Shown here piece after piece: positions 1-8,980 of a stretch of 64,000 nucleotides of DNA (positions are counted from its first letter, which is position 1; every line of letters begins with the position of its first letter). A program made the translations under genes and the position numbers. Origin of the DNA: Streptomyces syringium (GTDB lineage: Bacteria > Actinomycetota > Actinomycetes > Streptomycetales > Streptomycetaceae); assembly GCF_017876625.1 (NCBI RefSeq), contig NZ_JAGIOH010000001.1:2790001-2854000 (forward strand). The letters are read 5' to 3'. The notes below the pieces were generated by a model. It did not search any database. It saw only the letters and a list, made by a program, of their open reading frames with translations, and was not told where the DNA came from.

Positions 1-684
1 CTCCACGGGCACCTTGACGTCGGTGAAGGAGAGTTCGGCGGTGTCGGAGGTCTTGAGGCCGAGCTTCTCCAGCTTGCGGCCGACCGCGTAGCCCTCGGAG
101 GCGGTGTCGACGACGAGGATGGAGATGCCGCCGCGCCGGTCCTCGGGTGTGGGCGGGGCGGTGCGGGCGCACACGAGCACCCGGTCGGCGTGGACACCGC
201 CGGTGATGAAGGTCTTGGCGCCGTTGAGGACGTAGTGCGTGCCGTCCTCGGAGAGCCTGGCGGTGGTCTTCATGCCGGCCAGGTCCGAGCCGGTGCCGGG
301 CTCGGTCATGGCGATGGCGGTCATCATGTCGCCGGAGACGAAGGAGGGCAGCCAGCGCCGCTTCTGCTCCTCGGTGGCGTACTTCAGGAGGTAGGGCAGG
401 CAGAGCGCGGTGTGCACGCCGCTGCCGCCGAAGCTCACGCCCGCCCGGGCGCACTCCTCGGCGATGACGGCCTGGAACTTGAAGCTGCTCTCGCCCGCGC
501 CGCCGTACTCCTCGGGCACCTCGATGCCGAAGACACCCAGCTCGCCGAGCTTCTTGTAGAACTCCCGGGGCGCCGAACCGGCCTCGCGCCACTCGTCGTA
601 GAAGGGCACGACCTCGGCGGCGATGAAGTCGCGGATGGTCTCCCGGAACGCCTCGTGATCCTCGTTGAACACCGTGCGACGCAC
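1..684 (-). CDS. Acyl-CoA dehydrogenase (C-terminus off the left edge)
   Basis: An FAD-dependent acyl-CoA dehydrogenase of fatty- or branched-chain acyl-CoA oxidation. The 228 visible codons hold the N-terminal helical domain (FNEDHEAFRETIRDF, then VPEEYGGAG) and the middle beta domain with the FAD/substrate signature AMTEPGTGSDLAG followed by LNGAKTFITGG. The C-terminal helices and catalytic Glu lie outside the window. The start is GTG at 684 (VRRTVFNEDHEAF), with a GGAGGGG ribosome site about 8 bases upstream. It points away from the carboxylase operon and follows the TetR gene on the same strand, with a dispersed repeat between them. Family is certain; substrate cannot be told. Confidence 0.92.
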   Translation of the reverse strand, partial: MRRTVFNEDHEAFRETIRDFIAAEVVPFYDEWREAGSAPREFYKKLGELGVFGIEVPEEYGGAGESSFKFQAVIAEECARAGVSFGGSGVHTALCLPYLLKYATEEQKRRWLPSFVSGDMMTAIAMTEPGTGSDLAGMKTTARLSEDGTHYVLNGAKTFITGGVHADRVLVCARTAPPTPEDRRGGISILVVDTASEGYAVGRKLEKLGLKTSDTAELSFTDVKVPVE

Positions 685-713
685 AGCGGCCCCCTCCCTC
701 GTCCCACGCCTAC

Positions 714-723
714 TAAGCGCTTG
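714..723. promoter_or_regulatory. AAGCGCTT palindrome upstream of the acyl-CoA dehydrogenase
   Basis: The 8-bp perfect palindrome AAGCGCTT (715-722), flanked by TA/CTA and TGC, lies about 30 bp upstream of the GTG start at 684. Its position suits an operator overlapping the promoter. It differs from the TTAAC-type sites at 1525-1569, so a different regulator is implied. This is inferred from position and symmetry only. Confidence 0.3.
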
Positions 724-769
724 CTCGGCTGAAGTTACCGAGGGGTCAGCAGGGCTGTCCAGAGTCCGC

Positions 770-861
770 GTCCTCGATCACCGGGCGGGCCGGTTGTAGC
801 TGAGCTCAGCCACATCAAGCCCGTCCGGCGTTTGAGGACACCGCCGCGCAGCGGAGGTGCA
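770..861. repeat. Dispersed composite palindromic repeat, copy 1
   Basis: A degenerate reverse arm (770-791) and a forward arm, CCGTCCGGCGTTTGAGGAC (821-839), flank the central perfect palindrome GCTGAGCTCAGC (799-810). The tail ACCGCCGCGCAGCGGAGGTGCA follows at 840-861 and can form a GC hairpin. The repeat lies between the stop of the TetR gene and the start of the acyl-CoA dehydrogenase, both on the minus strand. The same core recurs at 24.4, 31.0, 36.1, 48.0 and 57.1 kb. Confidence 0.8.
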
Positions 862-872
862 CCCACCACGAC

Positions 873-1502
873 CTACACCGCATCCGCGGACAACGCGGCA
901 AGCGCACCGAGCGCCAGCCGCCGCAGCAGCGCCGCCGTGGCCGTGCGGCCCGGGAGGGCGGCGGGGCGGCTGAGGTGCGGGGTGGAGTTGAGCAGGCCGA
1001 AGACGGCGTGCACGGCGGCGCGGACGTCGGCCTCGGTGGCGTCCGGGTGGAGCCGGCGGACGACGTCGACCCACAGCTCCACGTACCGGCGCTGGAGGGA
1101 GCGCACCTGCTTGCGGTCGCTGTCGCGCAGCTGGCCCAGCTCACGGTCGTGGAGGGTGATCAGCGCCCGGTCGTCCAGGGCGAAGTCGATATGGCCGTCG
1201 ATGAGCGAGTCGAGCACGGCGGCCGGGTCTCCGTCCGCCTCGGCCGCGGCCTCGGCGACCCGCTTGCAGCCCCCGTCGAAGAGCCGCTCGCTGATGCCCA
1301 CCAGCAGCTCCGCCAGCATCGCGTCCTTGCCGGCGAAGTGCCGGTAGAGACCGGGGCCGCTGATGCCGACCGCCGCCCCTATCTCGTCCACCCCGACACC
1401 GTGGAAACCGCGCTCGGCGAAGAGGCGGGCGGCCTCCCGGAGGATCTGCTCACGGCGGGTGAGGGCGGGGGCGGGCTGGAGGCGGGTTGCTGCGTCGGTC
1501 AC
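873..1502 (-). CDS. TetR/AcrR-family regulator of the acyl-CoA carboxylase operon
   Basis: A 209-residue repressor. The N-terminal helix-turn-helix spans about residues 18-65 (REQILREAARLFAERGFHG, then GISGPGLYRHFAGKDAML), and a ligand-binding helical domain follows. The start is GTG at 1502 with no strong ribosome site. It is divergent from the carboxyl-transferase gene across an 88-bp gap that contains two TTAAC-type dyads, so autoregulation and control of the operon are likely. From memory the S. coelicolor counterpart sits next to the same genes (SCO2775). Acyl-CoA thioesters are the expected ligand class, by inference from context. Confidence 0.9.
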   Translation of the reverse strand: MTDAATRLQPAPALTRREQILREAARLFAERGFHGVGVDEIGAAVGISGPGLYRHFAGKDAMLAELLVGISERLFDGGCKRVAEAAAEADGDPAAVLDSLIDGHIDFALDDRALITLHDRELGQLRDSDRKQVRSLQRRYVELWVDVVRRLHPDATEADVRAAVHAVFGLLNSTPHLSRPAALPGRTATAALLRRLALGALAALSADAV

Positions 1503-1524
1503 GAAATCAATTCTAGACAGTTGC

Positions 1525-1569
1525 GTTAGTGGTCGTTAACCTGAAGGAAACGTGTTAACGCTCATTAAC
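1525..1569. promoter_or_regulatory. Two TetR-type operator dyads between divergent genes
   Basis: Site 1 (1525-1540), read on the minus strand, is GTTAACGACCACTAAC. Site 2 (1554-1569), read on the plus strand, is GTTAACGCTCATTAAC. They match at 13 of 16 positions, and each is a dyad of GTTA and TAAC half-sites. They are oppositely oriented, 13 bp apart, one beside each divergent gene. This is the standard layout for a TetR repressor controlling itself and the adjacent operon. Confidence 0.6.
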
Positions 1570-1590
1570 CGAGCAAGGGAGCTCGAGTCC

Positions 1591-3222
<1,632 letters not shown>

Positions 3223-3248
3223 GCGCCCTCATGACAAGCGGAGACACC

Positions 3249-5492
3249 ATGTTCGACACCGTCCTGGTCGCCAACCGCGGCGAGATCGCGGTCCGCGTCA
3301 TCCGTACGCTCCGCGCGCTCGGCATCCGCTCGGTCGCCGTGTTCAGCGACGCCGACGCGGACGCCCGCCATGTGCGCGAGGCGGACACGGCCGTGCGGAT
3401 CGGCCCCGCGGCGGCCGCCGAGAGCTATCTGTCCGTCCCGCGCCTGCTGGCGGCCGCGGCGCGCAGCGGCGCGCAGGCCGTCCACCCCGGCTACGGCTTC
3501 CTCGCGGAGAACGCGGCGTTCGCCCGCGCCTGCACGGACGCCGGGCTGGTCTTCATCGGCCCGCCCGCCGGGGCGATCCAGCTGATGGGCGACAAGATCC
3601 GCGCCAAGGAGACCGTACGGGCGGCGGGCGTGCCGGTCGTGCCGGGCTCCTCCGGCAGCGGTCTGACCGACGCGGAACTGGCGGCATCGGCCCGGGAGAT
3701 CGGCATGCCCGTGCTGCTCAAGCCCTCGGCGGGCGGCGGCGGCAAGGGCATGCGGCTCGTCCGTGACGAGGCGCTGCTGGGCGAGGAGATCGCCGCGGCC
3801 CGGCGCGAGGCCCGCGGCTCCTTCGGGGACGACACCCTGCTCGTCGAGCGGTGGGTCGACCGCCCCCGGCACATCGAGATCCAGGTCCTCGCGGACGGCC
3901 ACGGCAACGTCATCCACCTCGGCGAGCGCGAGTGCTCCCTCCAGCGCCGCCACCAGAAGATCATCGAGGAGGCGCCGTCCCCCTTCCTCGACGAGGCCAC
4001 CCGCGCGGCGATGGGCGAGGCCGCCGTGCAGGCGGCGCGGTCCTGCGGTTACACGGGCGCGGGCACGGTGGAGTTCATCGTGCCGGGCGACGACCCCTCC
4101 TCGTACTACTTCATGGAGATGAACACCCGCCTCCAGGTCGAGCACCCCGTCACCGAGCTGATCACGGGACTGGACCTCGTCGAATGGCAGGTCCGGGTCG
4201 CCGCCGGCGAGCGGCTGGGCCGCACTCAGGCCGAGGTGACACTGACCGGCCACGCGGTCGAGGCCCGCATCTGCGCGGAGACCGCGCGGCCGACGGCCGA
4301 CGGCCGGGTGGACTTCCTGCCGTCGGCGGGCACGGTGCTCGCCCTGGGCGAACCCACGGGCGAGGGCGTGCGGGTGGACTCCGGCCTCGCCGAGGGCACG
4401 GAGGTCGGCACCTCCTACGACCCGATGCTCGCGAAGGTCATCGCCTACGGCCCGGACCGCCCGACGGCCCTGCGCCGACTGCGCGCCGCCCTCGCGGAGA
4501 CGACCGTCCTGGGCGTGGACACCAACGCCGGTTTCCTGCGCCGGCTGCTGGCGCACCCGAAGGTGGTGTCGGGCGCGCTGGACACGGGGCTGGTCGACCG
4601 GGACGCGGTGGCGCTGGTGCGGGGGTCCGTCCCGGACGAGGTGTACGCGGCGGCGGCACTGCTGCGCCAGACGGCGCTGGAGCCGGACGCACTCCGTGCG
4701 GGTGGCTGGGTGGACCCGTTCTCCCTCCCGACGGGCTGGCGCCTGGGCGGGGAGCCGGCATGGACGGTCCACCACCTGCGCGTACCGGGCCAGGACCCGG
4801 TGGCGGTGGAGGTGCGCGGCGGCGCGGCGGAGGCGGAGATCCGCCTGCCGGACACGGATACGGCCACCACCGGCAGCACGGAGCCGCCGCGGGGGCCCGA
4901 GTGTGGCGCCCCGTCCGCGAAGCCCGGCAACCAGGCGGCGCAGCTCGCCGGCACCGTGCCCGGCGGCGCCGAGCCGCCGTCATCCCGGGGGCCCGGGGGC
5001 TTGCCCCCCACGCGGCGGAGCCGCACATCGATGCAGCTGGGAAGGGGCGGGGCTGGGGAAAAGACCCCCGCCCACCCCACCCGCATCGTCACCCTCACCC
5101 CCCACACCGTCACCCTGGAACTGAACGGCCTCACCCACACCCTCACCCACGCCACCAGCCCGGAGGGCACCTGGCTCGGACGTGACGGCGACACCTGGCA
5201 CGTCCAGGACCACGACCCCACCGGCGCCCGGGGCGGCGCCGGGGCCGCGCACGCCGGGGCGCTGACCGCGCCGATGCCCGGCACGGTCACCGTCGTGAAG
5301 GCCGCCGTCGGCGACGCCGTGACCGCCGGGCAGAGCCTGCTCGTCGTGGAGGCGATGAAGATGGAGCACGTCATCTCCGCGCCGCACGACGGGACCGTCA
5401 CCGAGCTGGACGTGACGGCGGGCGCCACCGTCGCCATGGACCAGGTCCTGGCCGTGGTCACCCCCGCCGACGCCCCGCAGGAGGAGTCATGA
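3249..5492 (+). CDS. accA1: Acyl-CoA carboxylase alpha subunit: biotin carboxylase with BCCP domain
   Basis: Carboxylates its own biotin with ATP and bicarbonate, then passes it to the beta subunit. The 748-residue protein has biotin carboxylase motifs [20 protein letters not shown] at the N-terminus, the ATP-grasp loop [11 protein letters not shown] near residue 160 and [11 protein letters not shown] near 290. The biotinyl domain at the C-terminus has EAMKMEH, with acceptor Lys704. ATG 3249 has GGAG 5 bases upstream; ATG 3231 is an alternative. Residues about 540-612 form an odd Gly/Pro/Arg-rich linker encoded by a repeat-like block (see 4974-5080). Its stop overlaps the next start (ATGA). 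Confidence 0.94.
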   Translation: MFDTVLVANRGEIAVRVIRTLRALGIRSVAVFSDADADARHVREADTAVRIGPAAAAESYLSVPRLLAAAARSGAQAVHPGYGFLAENAAFARACTDAGLVFIGPPAGAIQLMGDKIRAKETVRAAGVPVVPGSSGSGLTDAELAASAREIGMPVLLKPSAGGGGKGMRLVRDEALLGEEIAAARREARGSFGDDTLLVERWVDRPRHIEIQVLADGHGNVIHLGERECSLQRRHQKIIEEAPSPFLDEATRAAMGEAAVQAARSCGYTGAGTVEFIVPGDDPSSYYFMEMNTRLQVEHPVTELITGLDLVEWQVRVAAGERLGRTQAEVTLTGHAVEARICAETARPTADGRVDFLPSAGTVLALGEPTGEGVRVDSGLAEGTEVGTSYDPMLAKVIAYGPDRPTALRRLRAALAETTVLGVDTNAGFLRRLLAHPKVVSGALDTGLVDRDAVALVRGSVPDEVYAAAALLRQTALEPDALRAGGWVDPFSLPTGWRLGGEPAWTVHHLRVPGQDPVAVEVRGGAAEAEIRLPDTDTATTGSTEPPRGPECGAPSAKPGNQAAQLAGTVPGGAEPPSSRGPGGLPPTRRSRTSMQLGRGGAGEKTPAHPTRIVTLTPHTVTLELNGLTHTLTHATSPEGTWLGRDGDTWHVQDHDPTGARGGAGAAHAGALTAPMPGTVTVVKAAVGDAVTAGQSLLVVEAMKMEHVISAPHDGTVTELDVTAGATVAMDQVLAVVTPADAPQEES
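4974..5080 (+). repeat. Dispersed-repeat-like block inside the biotin carboxylase reading frame
   Basis: The block contains hairpins GGGGGCTTGCCCCC and GCGGCGGAGCCGC, then CATCGATGCAGCTGGGAAGG and a G-rich tail. It looks like a common streptomycete intergenic repeat (recognised from memory), yet it is read through in frame as codons 576-610 of the alpha subunit ([21 protein letters not shown]). It falls exactly in the linker between the biotin carboxylase and biotinyl domains. Confidence 0.6.
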
Positions 5493-6427
5493 CCGACGGA
5501 CTTCCCATGGTCGTGCCGGAGCCCGGCCTCCCGGACCGCGTCCGGATCCACGAGGTCGGTCCCCGCGACGGGCTGCAGAACGAGAAGACGGTCGTCCCGG
5601 TCGAGGTGAAGGCGGAGTTCATCCGCCGGCTCGCCGATGCCGGGCTCACCACCATCGAGGCGACGAGCTTCGTGCACCCCAAGTGGGTGCCCCAGCTCGC
5701 CGACGCCGAGCAGCTGATGCCGATGCTCGACGGCGTGACGGCCCGTCTCCCGGTCCTGGTGCCGAACGGGCGCGGCCTGGACCGCGCCCTCGCTCTCGGC
5801 GTGCGCGAGATCGCGGTGTTCGGCAGCGTCACGGAGTCGTTCGCCAAGGCCAACCTCAACCGCACGGTCGACGAGTCGCTGGAGATGTTCGCGCCCGTCG
5901 TGGCCACGGCACGGGAGGCCGGCGTCACCGTGCGCGGCTATCTCTCGATGTGCTTCGGCGACCCCTGGGAGGGGGCCGTGCCGGTCGGGCAGGTCGCGCG
6001 GGTCGCCCGTCGGCTGCTGGACCTCGGCTGTGACGAGCTGAGCCTCGGCGACACGATCGGCGTGGCCACCCCCGGCCACGTCTCGGCGGTCCTGACGGCA
6101 CTGGGCGCGGTGGGCGTGCCGGCCGAGCGGCTCGCCGTGCACTTCCACGACACCTACGGCCAGGCCCTGTCCAACACCCTGGCCGCCCTGCGCCACGGCG
6201 TACGCGTCGTCGACGCCTCCGCCGGCGGCCTCGGCGGCTGCCCCTACGCGAAGAGCGCCACCGGAAACCTCGCCACCGAGGACCTCGTGTGGATGCTCGA
6301 CGGCCTCGGTATCGACACCGGGGTCGACCTCGGCCGGCTCACCGCCACCAGCGTGTGGATGGCCGGCCATCTGGGGCGGCCCAGCCCGTCCCGCACCGTC
6401 CGCGCCCTCTCCCCCCAGGAGCTTTGA
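5489..6427 (+). CDS. hmgL: Hydroxymethylglutaryl-CoA lyase
   Basis: Cleaves 3-hydroxy-3-methylglutaryl-CoA to acetoacetate and acetyl-CoA, the last step of leucine breakdown. This 312-residue HMGL-like TIM barrel has the N-terminal metal-binding stretch [13 protein letters not shown], the [10 protein letters not shown] motif and the flexible catalytic loop [15 protein letters not shown] with its Cys. AGGAGG precedes ATG 5489, which overlaps the upstream stop (ATGA), so translation is probably coupled. The acyl-CoA dehydrogenase follows after 3 bp. Context (carboxylase plus acyl-CoA dehydrogenase) supports a leucine/isovalerate pathway. Confidence 0.94.
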   Translation: MTDGLPMVVPEPGLPDRVRIHEVGPRDGLQNEKTVVPVEVKAEFIRRLADAGLTTIEATSFVHPKWVPQLADAEQLMPMLDGVTARLPVLVPNGRGLDRALALGVREIAVFGSVTESFAKANLNRTVDESLEMFAPVVATAREAGVTVRGYLSMCFGDPWEGAVPVGQVARVARRLLDLGCDELSLGDTIGVATPGHVSAVLTALGAVGVPAERLAVHFHDTYGQALSNTLAALRHGVRVVDASAGGLGGCPYAKSATGNLATEDLVWMLDGLGIDTGVDLGRLTATSVWMAGHLGRPSPSRTVRALSPQEL

Positions 6428-6430
6428 GTC

Positions 6431-7591
6431 ATGTCGCTGGACCACCGCCTCTCCCCCGAGCACGAGGCACTGCGCCGTACCGTGCAGGAGTTCGCGCACG
6501 ACGTCGTCGCCCCGAAGATCGGCGACTTCTACGAGCGCCATGAGTTCCCGTACGAGATCGTGCGGGAGATGGGCCGCATGGGCCTGTTCGGGCTGCCCTT
6601 CCCCGAGGAGTACGGCGGGATGGGCGGCGACTATCTGGCGCTCGGCCTCGCCCTGGAGGAGCTGGCCCGCGTCGACTCCTCCGTGGCGATCACCCTGGAG
6701 GCCGGTGTCTCGCTGGGCGCGATGCCGATCTTCCGCTTCGGCACCGAGGAGCAGCGGCAGGAGTGGCTGCCCAAGCTGTGCTCCGGCCAGATGCTGGGCG
6801 CGTTCGGCCTGACCGAGCCCGAGTGCGGTTCGGACGCCGGCGGCACCCGCACCACCGCCCGGCTGGACGAGGCCACGGACGAGTGGGTGATCAACGGCAC
6901 CAAGTGCTTCATCACCAACTCGGGCACGGACATCACGGGCCTGGTCACGGTCACCGCCGTCACCGGCCGCGAGGAGGACGGCAAGCCGCGCATCTCGTCG
7001 ATCATCGTGCCCTCCGGCACGCCCGGCTTCACCGTCGCGGCCCCTTATTCCAAGGTCGGCTGGAACGCCTCGGACACCCGCGAGCTGTCCTTCTCCGACG
7101 TCCGGGTGCCGGCGGCGAACCTGCTGGGCGAGGAGGGCCGCGGGTACGCCCAGTTCCTGCGCATCCTCGACGAGGGCCGGATCGCGATCTCGGCGCTGGC
7201 GACGGGCCTCGCCCAGGGCTGTGTCGACGAGTCGGTGTCCTACGCCAAGGCCCGTGAGGCCTTCGGCAAGCCGATCGGCGCCAACCAGGCGATCCAGTTC
7301 AAGCTCGCCGACATGGAGATGCGGGCGCACACGGCCCGGATCGCGTGGCGCGACGCCGCGTCGCGGCTGCTGCACGGCGAGCCGTTCAAGAAGGAGGCGG
7401 CGCTGGCCAAGCTCTACTCCTCCGAGATCGCCGTCACCAACGCCCGCGAGGCCACGCAGATCCACGGCGGCTACGGCTTCATGAACGAGTACCCGGTGGC
7501 CCGCATGTGGCGGGACTCCAAGATCCTGGAGATCGGCGAGGGCACGAGCGAGGTCCAGCGGATGCTCATCGCCCGCGAGTTGGGCCTGTAG
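6431..7591 (+). CDS. acdH: Acyl-CoA dehydrogenase (isovaleryl-CoA type by context)
   Basis: A 386-residue FAD flavoprotein of full family length. FGLTEPECGSDAGG and INGTKCFITNSGT form the FAD/substrate region, and the C-terminal GGYGFMNEYPVARMWRDSK motif is followed by EIGEGTSEVQRML, where Glu370 is at the usual catalytic-base position. AGGAG precedes ATG 6431. It is the last gene of the carboxylase/lyase operon, which points to isovaleryl-CoA or another branched-chain acyl-CoA as substrate; from memory its S. coelicolor relative is named AcdH. Substrate assignment rests on context. Confidence 0.92.
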   Translation: MSLDHRLSPEHEALRRTVQEFAHDVVAPKIGDFYERHEFPYEIVREMGRMGLFGLPFPEEYGGMGGDYLALGLALEELARVDSSVAITLEAGVSLGAMPIFRFGTEEQRQEWLPKLCSGQMLGAFGLTEPECGSDAGGTRTTARLDEATDEWVINGTKCFITNSGTDITGLVTVTAVTGREEDGKPRISSIIVPSGTPGFTVAAPYSKVGWNASDTRELSFSDVRVPAANLLGEEGRGYAQFLRILDEGRIAISALATGLAQGCVDESVSYAKAREAFGKPIGANQAIQFKLADMEMRAHTARIAWRDAASRLLHGEPFKKEAALAKLYSSEIAVTNAREATQIHGGYGFMNEYPVARMWRDSKILEIGEGTSEVQRMLIARELGL

Positions 7592-7623
7592 GGCGCCCCC
7601 GCGCGCCTGCGAGAATCTCCTTC

Positions 7624-8544
7624 ATGGCTGAGATCCTCCAGAAGGACGGTACGTGGGCGTTCGACGGCGACACGATACGCATCGTGCCCGGGCGCGAGCG
7701 TGGGGTGCACCTGCTGCGCCAGACGCTGGGTGAGCTGGCCGTGCCGCTGACGGCCGTGGCGGGTATCGCCTTCGAGCCGGGCCGCAAGGGCGGCCGGCTG
7801 CGGCTGCGTCCGCGCGACGGGGCCGACCCCTTGGCGCAGGCCGTGCGCGGCCGGCTGCCGGACGGCGCCGATCCGTATCAGCTGGCGGTCGAGCCGGGCC
7901 GGACGGGCGTGGCGGAGTACCTCGTGGACGAGGTGCGCAACGCCCTGCTGCTGGAGCAGGTGCCGGAGGGTCCCACGGACCGCTATCTGCTGCCGGGCCC
8001 GGCCGTGCCGCTGTCGGTGGGCGCCGGGGACGGCACCGTCTCCTTCGACGGCGAGTGGGTCCGCCTGGAGTGGAACTGGATGACCGAGGAGGGCAAGAAG
8101 TCCGCCGGGACGCGGACCTTCCCGGTGGCCGACATCCAAGCGGTGGAGTGGCTGCCCTCCCACGGCCTGGAGAACGGATATCTGCGCTTCGTCCTGGTCA
8201 AGGGGGCGACCAAGGCCCCGCCGAAGCACGATCCGCACGCGATCGAGCTGTACGGCTTCAAGAAGGATCCGCTGATGGCGCTGGTCGCGGCCGCGGTCCT
8301 GGCCCGGCTGCCGCACCCCTCGGGAGCGGGCGCGGCGGGCCGTCCCGCACTCGCCAATGCCTTGCCGCCCGGCGCTCCCGACCCGTCCGGCGCCCCCGGC
8401 ACGGACGGCGCCCCCGCCGCCCCGGCCTCCGATCATGACGCGCTGCTGCGGCGCCTGCGTGAGCTGGGCGAGCTGCACCAGAGCGGAATCCTCACCGCCG
8501 ATGAGTTCGCGGCGGCGAAGCAGGCCGTACTCAAGCGCTTCTAA
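7624..8544 (+). CDS. DUF4429 domain protein with C-terminal SHOCT motif
   Basis: A 306-residue protein without signal peptide or membrane segment. Two PH-like DUF4429 repeats are visible: residues about 10-95 (WAFDGDTIRIVPGR, GVHLLRQTLGELAVPLTAVAGIAFEP) and about 130-230 (GTVSFDGEWVRLEWNW, FPVADIQAVEWLP, LRFVLVKG). A Pro/Ala-rich linker leads to a short helical SHOCT motif at the end (LLRRLRELGELHQSGILTADEFAAAK). No ribosome site precedes ATG 7624, but GAGAAT about 10 bases upstream fits a -10 box, so the message may be leaderless. Function unknown; SHOCT motifs are usually oligomerisation modules. Confidence 0.85.
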   Translation: MAEILQKDGTWAFDGDTIRIVPGRERGVHLLRQTLGELAVPLTAVAGIAFEPGRKGGRLRLRPRDGADPLAQAVRGRLPDGADPYQLAVEPGRTGVAEYLVDEVRNALLLEQVPEGPTDRYLLPGPAVPLSVGAGDGTVSFDGEWVRLEWNWMTEEGKKSAGTRTFPVADIQAVEWLPSHGLENGYLRFVLVKGATKAPPKHDPHAIELYGFKKDPLMALVAAAVLARLPHPSGAGAAGRPALANALPPGAPDPSGAPGTDGAPAAPASDHDALLRRLRELGELHQSGILTADEFAAAKQAVLKRF

Positions 8545-8587
8545 TCCGACATTTCTGGGCTCTCCCCACCCTTTCGATCTTCACTCC

Positions 8588-8610
8588 TGCCCGATATCGG
8601 GCAGGATTCT
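8588..8610. promoter_or_regulatory. Perfect 16-bp palindrome next to a promoter, shared with the site at 59.86 kb
   Basis: TGCCCGATATCGGGCA (8588-8603) is a perfect palindrome inside a 20-bp palindrome (8586-8605), followed by GGATTCT. The site at 59859-59874 differs only in the two central bases and, read on the minus strand, is followed by GGATTAT. The site lies between the DUF4429 gene and the small gene at 8645, just upstream of a candidate promoter. An operator for one shared regulator is the simplest reading. Confidence 0.5.
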
Positions 8611-8638
8611 TGCGAAAGACCTCGACACCCCTCAGTAT
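8610..8638 (+). promoter_or_regulatory. Candidate promoter of the small gene at 8645
   Basis: TTGCGA (8610-8615) and CAGTAT (8633-8638) are separated by 17 bp. The transcription start would fall at about 8645, on the GTG start codon, predicting a leaderless message. Confidence 0.4.
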
Positions 8639-8644
8639 CAACGG

Positions 8645-8920
8645 GTGCTCGAACGCCGTATGACCCATGACGACCTGGTGGACCACCTGGTGCGCAGCAC
8701 GCCGCTTCAGCGCGGCGAGGCCGCCCGGGTGGTCCTGGACGTCCTGGCGTACTTCGACGAGACGACCGAGGCGTTCGTGCGCCGCCGACACCGCGAGCTC
8801 CAGTCCGGGGGACTGAACAACGCGGAGATCTTCGAGCGGGTCGCGGCGGAACTGCCGCACCGCGCGGTGGCGCCACCCGAGCTCTCGCTGCGGCAACTGC
8901 GCCGCATCGTCTACGGCTGA
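8645..8920 (+). CDS. Small conserved-looking protein of unknown function
   Basis: 91 residues from GTG 8645 (leaderless reading), or 86 from ATG 8660 (MTHDDLVDHLVRSTPLQ). Predominantly helical and charged (GEAARVVLDVLAYFDETTEAFVRRRHRELQ, then a C-terminal LSLRQLRRIVYG). It has no signal peptide, membrane span or Cys. It lies alone between the DUF4429 gene and glmS, with a promoter and palindrome upstream and a hairpin downstream. The repeated VxxLVxxTxL pattern faintly recalls HU-like or DUF2267-type helical folds, but no family is assigned. Confidence 0.7.
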   Translation: MLERRMTHDDLVDHLVRSTPLQRGEAARVVLDVLAYFDETTEAFVRRRHRELQSGGLNNAEIFERVAAELPHRAVAPPELSLRQLRRIVYG

Positions 8921-8923
8921 GAC

Positions 8924-8941
8924 CGGCGGCTTCTGCCGCCG
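8924..8941 (+). terminator. Hairpin between the small gene and glmS
   Basis: CGGCGGC-TTCT-GCCGCCG, a 7-bp perfect stem four bases after the stop codon. There is no U tract, as is common in this genus. Confidence 0.45.
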
Positions 8942-8980
8942 CCGAGCATCACTGATCGTTTGCCTGGGAGGGTCAACACC

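Noticed and set aside
435..732. Open frames overlapping the acyl-CoA dehydrogenase start
   Set aside because: Shadow frames; the dehydrogenase motifs on the minus strand decide.
1552..1590. GTG 1552 as start of the carboxyl-transferase
   Set aside because: It lies inside the operator and has no ribosome site; ATG 1591 has AAGGGAG.
4445..7465. A very long open frame on the minus strand (about 1000 codons) opposite the carboxylase/lyase/dehydrogenase genes
   Set aside because: It is the antisense shadow created by third-position GC bias; no recognisable motif, and the plus-strand genes are certain.
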